A stretch of 12,230 nucleotides of DNA from Jimgerdemannia flammicorona (GCA_003990745.1 RBNI01005704.1:1-12230), one strand, 5' to 3'; counted from the stretch's first letter, positions 1-7,620 are shown. Notes: generated by a model not told the origin, from the sequence alone. Numbers and translations: made by a program.

Positions 1-301
1 GGGGGAGGGGGTGTGGGGGTGTGTCCATCCAAATTATTTACAAGGTTATTTTGCTTTTTATTTTAATTTTTAGAAAATAAAGTAAGATTGATATAAAATG
101 CTGTTGGTAGATTTTCTGGATCAATAATGTCAATATTGAGTAGATCAGTAAAATCTCAAGACCAAATTTATCCAGACTCAGTTCTGTATCCCAAGTCTGC
201 AGGATTTTGAAATATTGAGAATTCCAAGACTTGATCTTCCAGAAGATCAGACAACAACACTTTATATATCAAATTTGAAAGAAGTAGGATAGTAATATTC
301 T

Positions 302-724
302 GTCTAGTTTTCAGAAAAAGAGCACCAAAATCATTTTTGAACTGTAATGTTTTTGGAGTCCTCTACCTTACCAGCTGGTATTCTAAATTTGCACCACAAT
401 TATATTCTCTTAGATACTGATATAGAGGAAGTTGTTCTCATTATTTAGAAGAGGGTATTGTGAGATCAAGCAAGCCAGGTTTTGATAGATATTTATAAGG
501 AGATATTCAAAGTTCAGAAAGCTGGATTGTGTGACAAAGCTCAAGCTGGTACTGGATCTTATATGTCAGCTGGCTATACTTTGATCTATGCTGGAGAGAT
601 GCATTGCAGTATTATATCTCCCAATAATTTTAAACCAAAAATTAGACAAGATAAATAGGAGGAATATGAAATAGCTATTATGGAGATAGCTTTACTTCTT
701 TTTAATACTTCTTATCAGATATAG
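302..724 (+). pseudogene. Decayed coding sequence, unknown family (fragment 1)
   Basis: I do not recognise this family. Reading the plus strand with codons starting at 302 gives a protein-like stretch of about 140 codons with balanced composition and few stops for such AT-rich DNA. Stops fall at 305 (TAG), 338 (TGA), 446 (TAG), 461 (TGA) and 656 (TAG), ending in TAG TGA TAA at 722-730. Readable segments include LHHNYILLDTDIEE (about 392-433) and DKAQAGTGSYMSAGYTLIYA (about 536-595). TGA and TAG stops are what C-to-T decay of CGA and CAG would leave. No start codon or intron can be fixed. It may belong with the fragment at 1021-1380, from which a minisatellite separates it. It could be a transposon-carried gene or a cellular pseudogene. 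Coding origin is an inference from readability alone. Confidence 0.4.
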
Positions 725-810
725 TGATAAATTCCCCTGCTTTACCCAATTTTTAACCAATTTAATGCTCTTTATTATTTATCTCTTGAGGAAATTTCAG
801 GGAGTATTCT

Positions 811-927
811 AATATCCTTAGTATCTATAGTATCCTCAGTATCTCTAGTATCCTCAGCATCTCTGGTATCCTCAGTATTCTCAGTATCCCTAGTATCTCC
901 AGTATTCCCAGCATTCTTGGCATCTCT
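811..927. repeat. 9-bp minisatellite, about 13 units
   Basis: Thirteen successive 9-mers stay in register, based on AGTATCCTC / AGTATCTCT, with an 18-bp higher-order alternation in the middle. Units differ mostly by C/T changes. The array creates the illusion of an Asp/Thr/Glu-rich reading frame on the minus strand and a Ser/Ile/Leu-rich one on the plus strand. It lies between two decayed coding fragments and may be an expanded low-complexity segment of the same former gene. Confidence 0.8.
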
Positions 928-1020
928 GATCTCTGATATTCTCAACTTTAATATCAGCATCTTTGTTAGCTTTGAAATTATCTAGAATAGATAGAGGTCA
1001 GATGAATCTGAGTCAATCTA

Positions 1021-1380
1021 GAATATATTTTAGACTTAAAGGATTTCAGTTTGAGCAAAATAATAGTAAAAGTCAATAACATATTTTTTGACCAATGTGC
1101 AAGCTCTCCTACTTATACTGATCAAGATATAATACCTGTTTTACTCTGCATTATCAAATATAAAAGACAGTATATATTAAAATCTAGGAGTTTGTTCTAT
1201 AATTTGGCTTATAGTATCAGAGTTCTACTGGAGTCTAATATGATGATAGTGTTTCACTCAAATTAACCACATAGTTTGACAGTTATTAGAGATGAAGAAG
1301 TTTTGAACAGTTTATCTCTAAGTGTCTGTCACAGAACCTTGGAAGCTATACACCACTACAATAAATTTTTGGAAACTTAG
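1021..1380 (+). pseudogene. Decayed coding sequence, unknown family (fragment 2)
   Basis: I do not recognise this family. The plus-strand frame starting at 1021 is open to a TAA at 1264-1266, then readable again to TAG at 1378-1380, about 120 codons in all. Readable pieces include QCASSPTYTDQDIIPVLL (about 1096-1149), YNLAYSIRVLLESNMM (about 1198-1245) and SVCHRTLEAIHHYNKF (about 1321-1368). The piece past the TAA looks as protein-like as the piece before it, so the TAA is probably a mutation of CAA or a similar codon. No ATG, splice site or conserved motif identifies the product. The frame differs from fragment 1 (302-724). If they were one gene, an intron or indel lies between them. The alternative is a chance ORF in AT-rich DNA. 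Confidence 0.4.
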
Positions 1381-1630
1381 GGAAGTAAAAAAATTTATAG
1401 ATATTTTGTATATTTGGTAACTAATTTCTATGTTATATTGTAGTTTTTGAATATTTGGTAGAAGTTTGGCAAATATATTATTTTTTTTGGGGGTTTTTTC
1501 TACTAAAGAATTGTCCTTTTTGCAGACCTGTTAATTTGTACTAGTTGACTCCTAATTCAGTTTGGTTTGTCATCTGAAGAATTTACCAGAATTTCAGCTC
1601 CTAAGGTGAATTTAAGCTGGCTCAAATTGA
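1381..1630. other. AT-rich spacer, no feature seen
   Basis: This stretch is AT-rich with many stops in all frames. It contains a T-run followed by G's near 1482-1500. I find no coding, RNA or repeat signal beyond base composition. Confidence 0.5.
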
Positions 1631-1780
1631 TCTGAACTCATTATATAATGAATTTGAATTTGAACTGATTTGAATTTATCACATGATAAATTCAAACTGA
1701 TTTGAATTTATTATATGATGAATTCAAACTGGCTTGAATCAATCATGTAGTTGGCAAATTCAAATCAGATTTGAATTTTC
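1631..1780. repeat. 32-bp tandem repeats with palindromic cores
   Basis: A unit beginning AACTGATTTGAATTTAT recurs at 1663 and 1695, with a diverged copy at 1727, giving a 32-bp period. Each unit is nearly self-complementary around its centre: TTTGAATTTATCA is followed by TGATAAATTCAAA near 1670-1697. A further small inverted pair, AAATTCAAATC / GATTTGAATTT, lies near 1756-1778. The repeats directly precede the foldback element at 1825-2368 and share its TTTGAAT-rich vocabulary. Confidence 0.65.
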
Positions 1781-1816
1781 CTGACTTGATTGGAGCACTA
1801 CTTATAAATTCCCTTA

Positions 1817-1824
1817 GTAGAGAT
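1817..1824. repeat. Target-site duplication of foldback element, left copy
   Basis: The 8-mer GTAGAGAT here is repeated exactly at 2369-2376. The two copies directly abut the inverted-repeat ends of the element between them. Confidence 0.7.
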
Positions 1825-2368
1825 TAGTACTCCAAATGAGTCAATCCAGATGGGATTTGAATCAACCATTGTTTTGATTTCCAAATTAGACAATTAAATT
1901 TTTACATCAATAACTTGATGAATAATCATCCAAATTTGATGATCTTGGTGTCATTTGAAAGCCCTTAATAAGTCCTTTCTAATTATATCAAGTACATTAA
2001 AATCGGATTACACGTTGCCGAGATATTAAGGAAAATGTTCTATTTGACAAAATTTCCAAAATCGGCAAATCGAACAATTTCCAAAATCAGCAATTCAGAT
2101 GTTTTCCTTCATAACTCAGCAACACATGATCCTATTTCAATGTTCTTGGTATCATTAGATAGGCCTTATTAAGGGCTTTCAAATGACACCAAGATTATTA
2201 AATTTAGATGATTATTCATTGAGTTATTGATGTAAACATTTAATTGTCTAATTTGGAAATCAAAATAATTTGAATCTATCTAGATGGGATTCAAATTTGA
2301 TCTGGATGGGATTCAATCTGAATCAATTCGAATCCAATCCAGATTAAATTGATTCATTAGGAGTACTA
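1825..2368. mobile_element. MITE-like foldback DNA element, 544 bp
   Basis: The element starts TAGTACTCC at 1825-1833 and ends with its exact complement GGAGTACTA at 2360-2368. Long inverted arms of more than 200 bp, at about 1825-2043 and 2098-2368, pair across most of its length. The segment at about 1872-1970 (TTTGATTTCCAAATTAGACA through GAAAGCCCTTAATAAG) is the near-complement of about 2163-2265. The arms differ mainly by transitions, and the right arm has roughly 50 extra bases containing a duplicated GATGGGATTCAA. A loop of about 55 bp (about 2044-2097) holds a short direct repeat around TTTCCAAAATC. Flanking 8-bp duplications (GTAGAGAT) suggest DNA-transposon insertion; 8 bp is the usual length for hAT elements. 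No transposase is encoded, so any movement was non-autonomous. Confidence 0.75.
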
Positions 2369-2376
2369 GTAGAGAT
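2369..2376. repeat. Target-site duplication of foldback element, right copy
   Basis: GTAGAGAT matches 1817-1824 exactly and abuts the terminal inverted repeat ending at 2368. Confidence 0.7.
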
Positions 2377-2412
2377 AACTCTCCTGGGGGTCTTACTCTA
2401 TCTACTAGCCAG

Positions 2413-2418
2413 ATATAT
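2413..2418. repeat. Target-site duplication of LTR element, left copy
   Basis: ATATAT precedes the LTR start at 2419 and matches the six bases after the other LTR (11156-11161). Because the sequence is alternating AT, a 4-bp (ATAT) or a 6-bp duplication both fit, while a 5-bp one does not. Confidence 0.6.
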
Positions 2419-2624
2419 TGTCACATAGTGGTCGCTGAGTCTTTCAAATATGCCAGATTCTCTTCAAGTGTATCTCTTAGACTAACTCAAGTTTGTTATA
2501 AGCAAGTTCTTATTGGAGTGCCTTTCCAAGGTCTTATAGTCCTCAAACTTCTTATCTTTAAACTGTCTTGTTATCTCTTAGATTGCTTGCAAAAGATTGT
2601 GTATATTGCACTGAGAAGACTGAC

Positions 2625-2630
2625 TTTATT
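2625..2630 (-). terminator. Poly(A) signal AATAAA in 3' LTR
   Basis: AATAAA on the minus strand lies 20 bp downstream of the TATA box. In the 3' LTR it would serve 3' end formation of the element RNA. It is conserved at 9845-9850 in the other LTR. Confidence 0.5.
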
Positions 2631-2649
2631 TCAGAGGAAATAAGAGGGG

Positions 2650-2657
2650 TATTTATA
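2650..2657 (-). promoter_or_regulatory. LTR TATA box (3' LTR copy)
   Basis: TATAAATA on the minus strand is followed by CCCCTC. It is identical in the 5' LTR (9870-9877). It marks the U3 end and places transcription start roughly 30 bp downstream. Confidence 0.5.
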
Positions 2658-2865
2658 CAAAATATAATTCAATGGTTGCTAAGATATAAAGCTAAATATA
2701 AATTCCAATAACTAAAACTACAAAGTTCCAAGGCTGGCATTATTTAGTATCATATCAAAATGCCGGTGCTGGAACAATTTCGTATTACCTCAGAATACTG
2801 ATGCTGGCATTATCTGGTGTTACATGAGAATACCAGTGCTGGCATTATCCAGTGTAACAAAGAAC

Positions 2866-3693
2866 TTAGAGCAGAAAGTTCAGGACTATGGGGGCTTCAT
2901 CATTATCATCATCATCATCACTAAAGGAGATGAGATCCACGAATTCATCATGCAGGTCGTGCATTTTGTGTACTTCAGATATGTTGCACGGGATGATGTC
3001 ATCGATGACGTCATCATGTTCAGCTGTGGCAGGAAAATCGGGAACAAGGTCTGGAGCTCTCCAGTCTATGAGGTTCTCTTCTACAAAATAGGAGACAAAT
3101 GTGGGGTCTTGAGGGGATCTAACCTGGATGCTTGGGCCTTAGAATACTGAGATCAATCCTTACAGGAATTGGTCTGGGTTGTCCTGGAAGATAAGGTGCC
3201 CGAAGTCTTCTACTTCTTTGCTGTTGAGGGTGATAGTGGACTGGGCTTCTGTAGCCACTCTGGCTTCTAGTACATTGATATGGTGGGATGACAGGTCTCT
3301 GAAGTCTGAGACTCTAACATACTCCAAGTTGGGGATCGACTATGGTATATGTCTGAAGATCTGATGGATCTTCTTAGTTGTCCTCATTTCGTGTATATCC
3401 ATGGGAGTGACATCTTATAGCTCTTGGGTGCTGGCCTATGGGAACTCCCAGCAGAGGAGATTTCCTATTTCATACTCCTGCCACATTTGGAGGCATTTGG
3501 TAGCAATGGTGATCCTTGTTTCCATTTCATGGCAGTAGAGAATAAAGTGATAGGGGTCTGTAGTACCCAGGCTGATACTAGGAGTCCTTCTTGAGCAGGT
3601 CTTCATGGCTCTTCTGATATCTTGGAACGTCCTTTCTTTGACTGAGATACCTTGGTGGTTCCTTGACTTTGAGGTTTGGTGGGCAGCAGGCAT
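2866..3693 (-). pseudogene. U3-encoded accessory ORF, 3' LTR copy (broken)
   Basis: I do not recognise this protein. From ATG at 3691-3693 to TAA at 2866-2868 the frame spans about 275 codons in sense with the element. It is interrupted here by TAG at 3436-3438, by TAG near 3343, and by two TAA codons near 3160 and 3142. At each of these sites the 5' LTR copy has a sense codon (CAG, TGG, CAA, CAA), so the breaks are C-to-T or G-to-A in CpA context. The N-terminal third is basic (RNHQGISVKER, RRAMKTCSRR). The C-terminus is acidic (FSDDDDDDNEAP) and ends VLNFLL. I see no signal peptide or membrane segment. It lies between the polypurine tract and the TATA box, so genomic RNA would carry this copy downstream of pol. 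Confidence 0.7.
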
Positions 3694-3935
3694 TTTGTTT
3701 AAGGTAAGTCTTTGAGCTATTTTGGGATTGGTGGTTCTTGTTGGTTGCTGCTACTGCAGTTCCTTGATCCTTCTTTTATATTCTTCAGGATGCTTGTGCT
3801 GTGGTCACAATGACTCACAGTTGGTCATCATTGCTCATCTCATATACCATATAATCTTCTTGTACTCCGATCTGATGGCTTGTAAGGAAAGGCTGTCTCC
3901 TGTGCTGATGTCATCATTCTGGGGTCACCGTTACA

Positions 3936-3945
3936 TCTTCCTCCT
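3936..3945 (-). promoter_or_regulatory. Polypurine tract
   Basis: AGGAGGAAGA on the minus strand abuts the 3' LTR, whose U3 begins TGTAAC. This is the expected place and composition for plus-strand DNA priming. The LTR edge is fixed by where similarity to the other LTR stops. Confidence 0.85.
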
Positions 3946-3996
3946 GAATAAGAATCTTCCTGAGTATCCTTATTCATTGGTCCAGTCCTGAAAAAT

Positions 3997-5403
3997 TTAC
4001 TGATCCCATAGCCTCTGGCAAGGGGTTGAAAAGTGGTGTTTATGGGCTGGCGTCTTCCCTTTGTATTTTGGCATGATGGTGAAGGGTCGCTCCCTTCATA
4101 TAGAGCAAGGGCCTGATTCTGATCTTGACCAATCAGTTGATGGTTTGAACTCCTCTGACTGCAAAAGTCTCACAGATGAGTAGTTGCCAGTGCCATATCT
4201 CTTAGAGAATGGTCTAGACAGATAGCCTACTAGTCATGGGACATGCTGTTATGATTCACGGACTAGAACCTCATGGGCGGTCATCACGTTTTGCTTCTCT
4301 TGTATAGGTTCATGGTACTTTTTGAGTCTGTTCCTGTGTACTGTAGTAGGCAGTATGGTCCCTGAGATTTTTCTAAGCCAGAAGATAGTTCCCTTGATAT
4401 CTTACACATAGAAGGGTCCTTTCTATTTGGGCTCCAGTTTTCACGACCATGAGGCTTCTACCATATTTCGATACAGTAGAACCTTTTCTCCAATTTGGAT
4501 GGGTTCTAGGGCCTTGTGATTCTTTTCTGCATTCTTTTTTGTCAGTACTTGTGACTTGGTGATGTAATCTTCAGCCTTCTTCCTAATTTAGTGTAGTCTC
4601 CAGATTTCTGCATCAACCCGTCTCTAAGTTAGGTCTAGATTTGTGGCTGAGGTTCCATCAGAATCTTCTTCTCTGAAGAGCAGCTCTCTTGGGGTAAAAT
4701 GTGTGCTCTGTGACCGTATGTCTCGTAGGACAGAGAGGGTGGTTGGGAGATAGTTATCCCAATTCTCATATGTCTCTGAGATCTTCGCTAGGATGTTCTT
4801 GAGGGTCTTGTTGGTTCTTTCTGTCTGTCCATTTTCTTGAGGGTGGTATGCGGTGGTCTTGATGTGCTGGATCTTGTATTTCTGATACATTATCTCATGG
4901 AATCCATTGACAAATTCTGTGCCATGGTCTGTTGTGATTTGCTTTGGTGTCTTGTAGCAGCAGATGATTTCTCGGTGCAGGAAGTTGGCTATAGAGAGGG
5001 CATTGGCTTCTTGTAATGCTCCTGCCTCTATCCATTTGGTGAAGAGGTCTACAATAACTATAATATAGCAGTTTCCTGATAGTGTTACTGGTAGTGGTCC
5101 AATGATATCCATTGCAATGTGGTGGAAGAAGATAGGCTCAATTCTTGATGACCCAGGTACCTGGTCTTGCTGATCTTGTTTCTATTTTTGGCACTTGTCA
5201 CACCCTTTGACAAATTGGCACAGGTCTTCTTCCATCTTGGGCCACCACATGGTTCTTCTTGCCTTGTCATATGTGTTGGTTCCTCCTAAGTGTCCTTGCT
5301 TGTGTACTTTCTTCATTACTTGATACTTCTTGTGTTCGGATATTACTAGCTTTCCTCCTTTTCTGAGTGTAGTGTTGTCTAATTCAAACTATTTCCAAGT
5401 TCA
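3997..5403 (-). pseudogene. Integrase domain of pol (multiple stops)
   Basis: This region catalysed insertion of element DNA. The N-terminal zinc module shows HKQGH at 5290-5304 and C-x2-C at 5191-5202. The core (5112 down to 4627) has Asp in MDIIGPLP, Asp in TTDHGTEF and Glu in HPQENGQTERT, the D,D,E triad. Further on, GEKVLLY, KGPFYV (about 4405-4422) and VHRNRLKKYH form a GPF/Y C-terminal module. The frame stays readable to a TAA at 3997-3999, a plausible native stop 51 bp before the polypurine tract. Breaks in this frame are stops at 5401, 5389, 5182, 4624, 4588, 4441, 4423, 4402, 4249, 4234 and 4096. Most fit Q, R or W codons changed by one transition; for example the TAG before KGPF sits where Trp is usual. 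There is no chromodomain. Confidence 0.9.
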
Positions 5404-5414
5404 GTTGATGATGG

Positions 5415-5795
5415 TGATTGTCCAGGGTTCGAGGTGGTTGGGCATCTTCCGCTGCCCAAGGTAGCTGATTAATCCATAGTATAGCTCCTTATTCATGTTG
5501 AATGGTCTTGATGGGGGTGTTTCGGGGTGTCCTTGAGAGTACATCGGCATTGGTATTGGTCTTTCCTGAGTGGTGCTTGACAGTACAGTCATACTCTTGT
5601 AGCCTGTAAATCTATCTGGCATATATTCCTTTTGGGGTTTAAAGTGTGGAATAGCCAGGCAAGAGCGGAGTGGTCTGTTTGAATGGTGAAGTGTTTCCCA
5701 GCTAGGTAGTAGTGGAACTTGTCTATTGCCCAAACTACTGCTAAGCATTCAAGCTTGCATGACTTGTAGTTCTGTTCTGCTCTGTGGGTACCTCA
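5415..5795 (-). pseudogene. RNase H domain, C-terminal part (stop and frameshifts)
   Basis: This continues the RT-RNase H frame past TGA at 5793-5795. Just before the stop the protein reads SYAS; the family usually has an Arg next, so CGA to TGA is the simple explanation. Beyond it the RNase H motifs continue: LECLAVVWAIDKFHYYL (about 5706-5756), which carries the conserved Glu, and QTDHSALAWLF (about 5652-5684), with the next Asp. Near 5630 an extra A in a run of four shifts the reading frame. The shifted frame then gives RLQEYDCTVKHHSGKTNTNA (about 5540-5600), the usual end of the module, after a TAG where Trp is expected. A second shift between about 5470 and 5415 leads into the integrase frame. 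Confidence 0.85.
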
Positions 5796-7355
5796 GCTTG
5801 CATAGGAGATGACATATTCATATCCGTCTTTCTTCTGAGCTAGGACTGCTCCAAGTCCTATAGCACTTGCATCTGTCTGCAGGATGAATTCTAGGTTCCA
5901 GTCTGGTCTTCTGAGGATGGGTGCTTGGGTCAATCTGGTCTTGAGTTCATTGAAGGTTTCTTGGCACTCCTTGGTCCATTTGAATTTGGTCTCCTTCTTC
6001 AGCAGCTTATAGATAGGTGCTGCAATGTTGGAGTATCCTTTGATGAATCTTCTGTAGTAGCTGGCCAGTCCAAGGAAGGCATGGACTTCTGTAGTTGTTC
6101 TGGGTCTCGGGTAGGCTACAACAGCCTTGATCTTCATGGGGTCTGTGTGGATTCTGGTCTGGTTGATGAGGTGTCCTAGGTAGGTGATTTCTTGAGTTGC
6201 AAACTTGCATTTCTTGGGCTTGATGTAGAGGCCATGCTCCTTGAGTCTCTTGAGGGCTAGCTGTATGTGATTAACATATTCCCATGCAGTGTTGCTGAAG
6301 ATGATCACATCATCAACATAGACAAAGAGCCATTTTCCGATCTCGTTGCTGAAGACTCTATTCATCATTTGCTGGAAACTTGCTGGGGCATTGCATATTC
6401 CAAATGGCATTCGCAGATAGATATAGGTGGCGTCAGGTGTGATGAAGGCTGATTTCTCACTGGTATCTTGAGTGAGACCGATCTGATGGAAGCCTGAGAA
6501 CAGATCTAAGGTGGTGTAATATTTGGCTTTGCTTCTAAGAATGGTAAGGATTTCTTGAATATTTGACAAGGGCTGCCTATCCTTCTTGGTAATGGCATTG
6601 AGCTTCCTGTAGTCAATGCAGAGTCTTGGTGCAAACTCTCCAGGCTTGCTTCCTTTCTTTGGGGCTAGGATAATGGGTGAGGCCCAGAGGCTGATGGCTT
6701 GCTTGATGATTCTGGCTTCTTCTATTTCCTTGAGTTTGGCTCGCAGCCACTCTCTGTAGGCAGGTGGTATAGGTCTGGCTTTCTGGTAGATAGGCTTGGT
6801 ATCCCTGGTGTCAACTTCGTAGTAGTACTTGGGTTCTTGATTGTGGATATCCCTAAAGTCTGTAGCAAGTACTCCTTCATTCTGGTGCAAGATCTTGAGA
6901 AGTTGTTCCTCCAGGGGAAAGTTATCTCCAATGGTATATGTGTGCTTGTTCTGGTCCTTGTCTTTCTTGTGCTCAAGTTTGATAATCTTGGTGGTGGCAT
7001 AGGCTCCTCTTCCAGTAGATCCAAAGCCTTGTTCTCCTCTCTTGGTCTTGATGAGTTCGATGGCTTCTATGATCTTTGGCTTCTTGACTTTGTAGATCAG
7101 CATCTGGCCAATCCTGTCATGCTTCTTGACCTCCAAGGGGGTGGTGTGGTTGTGATTTCTGACTATGAGGAAGATCTCGCCAGTGTAATCAGGGTCAATT
7201 ACTCCTCCTTCAACTGAGATTTCGCTTTTGACCAGACTGCTCCTGGTCTTGATAATTCTGGCATGGTTTTCAGGCAGCTTGACTCCAATTCTGGTGCCAA
7301 GTAGGGTGGTGGTCTGTGGTTCGAGGGTAGCATCTTGAATGCTGGCAAGGTCCAT
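5793..7355 (-). CDS. Intact pol segment: dUTPase end, RT, RNase H start (520 codons)
   Basis: This is the longest uninterrupted reading frame in the window. Residues 1-115 carry most of the dUTPase domain (annotated separately). RT occupies about residues 180-390: APKKGSKPGEFAPRLCIDYR (231-250), LDLFSGFHQI with catalytic Asp284, LRMPFGICNAPASFQQMMN (324-342), and YVDD (346-349) with Asp348 and Asp349. The connection segment holds AFLGLASYYRRFI. RNase H begins with LQTDASAIGLGAVLAQ (492-507), with its first Asp at 495. All RT catalytic residues are present. The internal ATG at 7355 is an artefact of a stop upstream, not the native start, because the same frame continues back through protease and gag. 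It ends at TGA 5793-5795 inside RNase H. RT copies element RNA to DNA in the particle. Confidence 0.95.
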   Translation of the reverse strand: MDLASIQDATLEPQTTTLLGTRIGVKLPENHARIIKTRSSLVKSEISVEGGVIDPDYTGEIFLIVRNHNHTTPLEVKKHDRIGQMLIYKVKKPKIIEAIELIKTKRGEQGFGSTGRGAYATTKIIKLEHKKDKDQNKHTYTIGDNFPLEEQLLKILHQNEGVLATDFRDIHNQEPKYYYEVDTRDTKPIYQKARPIPPAYREWLRAKLKEIEEARIIKQAISLWASPIILAPKKGSKPGEFAPRLCIDYRKLNAITKKDRQPLSNIQEILTILRSKAKYYTTLDLFSGFHQIGLTQDTSEKSAFITPDATYIYLRMPFGICNAPASFQQMMNRVFSNEIGKWLFVYVDDVIIFSNTAWEYVNHIQLALKRLKEHGLYIKPKKCKFATQEITYLGHLINQTRIHTDPMKIKAVVAYPRPRTTTEVHAFLGLASYYRRFIKGYSNIAAPIYKLLKKETKFKWTKECQETFNELKTRLTQAPILRRPDWNLEFILQTDASAIGLGAVLAQKKDGYEYVISYAS

Positions 7356-7430
7356 TCCTATGGCTCCTTCAGTCTTGTATTCTGGGATCTTGGCTTCAGG
7401 GTGAAACTTCTTGATCTTGAGGGTGATGTC
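7011..7430 (-). CDS. dUTPase domain within gag-pol
   Basis: This is a trimeric-type dUTPase, which hydrolyses dUTP to dUMP and pyrophosphate and would limit uracil in newly made element DNA. All five family motifs appear in order: I, GAIGMDLAS (about 7341-7367); II, KTRSSLV; III, GVIDPDYTGEI, with the water-activating Asp and uracil-facing Tyr; IV, HDRIGQMLI; V, RGEQGFGSTG (about 7011-7040), with the flexible Arg/Phe arm. The length of about 140 residues is normal for a single domain. Motif V has Gln where Gly is commoner. It sits between the protease and RT in the same frame. A TAA at 7437-7439 lies just upstream, so in the present sequence it is cut off from gag-protease, but the domain itself has no stop. 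Confidence 0.92.
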
Positions 7431-7436
7431 TGATTC

Positions 7437-7620
7437 TTATTCCTCCTCATCGTCACTGTCAGCTTGAAGCTCTGGGGGCTGGTCATCTTCTTCAGCTTTC
7501 CTTTTTGCTTTGGCGGCTTCTTGCTCATATTTCTGTTGGCGGATTTTCCTGACTTCACTGATACAGGACCAGCAGTCATTCAGGTATTCAGAGCAGTACA
7601 TCCTAGTACCATGGGGGCAT
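7437..7620 (-). pseudogene. Cys/His cluster and acidic linker between protease and dUTPase
   Basis: Downstream of the protease, a compact cluster reads C-P-H-x5-C-x6-C-x2-C (CPHGTRMYC, then CWSC; 7563-7619), which could bind a metal. It is followed by a charged, helix-prone stretch (EVRKIRQQKYEQEAAKAKRK) and an acidic tail (DSDDEEE). The frame stops at TAA 7437-7439 and then continues without a shift into the dUTPase, so the TAA is best read as a mutated Gln or Glu codon. Whether this is a zinc-binding spacer or simply a processing linker cannot be told from sequence. The open stretch to this TAA begins after TGA 7956-7958. Confidence 0.6.

Larger units (their letters stand above)
2419..3935 (-). 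repeat. 3' LTR (1517 bp)
   Basis: This is the downstream LTR of the minus-strand element. It aligns end to end with 9639-11155; lengths match exactly and no indel is needed in the stretches I compared. By eye, about 26 mismatches fall in the first 520 aligned bases, and only one is a transversion. U3 runs from 3935 down to about 2630 and holds an ORF, then tandem repeats (about 2731-2850), then the TATA box (2650-2657). R and U5 fill the remainder to 2419. This copy carries more nonsense mutations in the U3 ORF than the 5' LTR. Confidence 0.93.

Noticed and set aside
775..960. Asp/Thr-rich minus-strand frame
   Set aside because: Produced by the 9-bp minisatellite; flanks show no coding signal on that strand.
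1631..1780. CRISPR-like repeat array
   Set aside because: Units are contiguous with no spacers and the context is eukaryotic.
2428..2643. Plus-strand 71-codon frame repeated at 9648-9863
   Set aside because: Both copies lie in the R-U5 part of the LTRs, antisense to transcription. Their similarity reflects the LTR repeat rather than a conserved gene.
2824..3150. Plus-strand frames in the LTR (also 10056-10370) with runs of Ile or Ser
   Set aside because: They read a CAT microsatellite in other frames, antisense to the U3 ORF; the minus-strand frame is the one supported across both LTRs.
5625..5640. Programmed frameshift at the AAAA run in RNase H
   Set aside because: It falls inside the RNase H domain, where no element needs a frame change, and adjacent stops show the region is decayed.
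5401..5748. 115-codon minus-strand frame overlapping RNase H
   Set aside because: Out of frame with the RNase H motifs over most of its length; only its very end approaches the integrase frame.
6699..7217. 172-codon open frame on the plus strand
   Set aside because: Antisense shadow of the well-supported dUTPase-RT frame; hydrophobic Phe/Leu/Val composition is what the complement of this coding strand gives.
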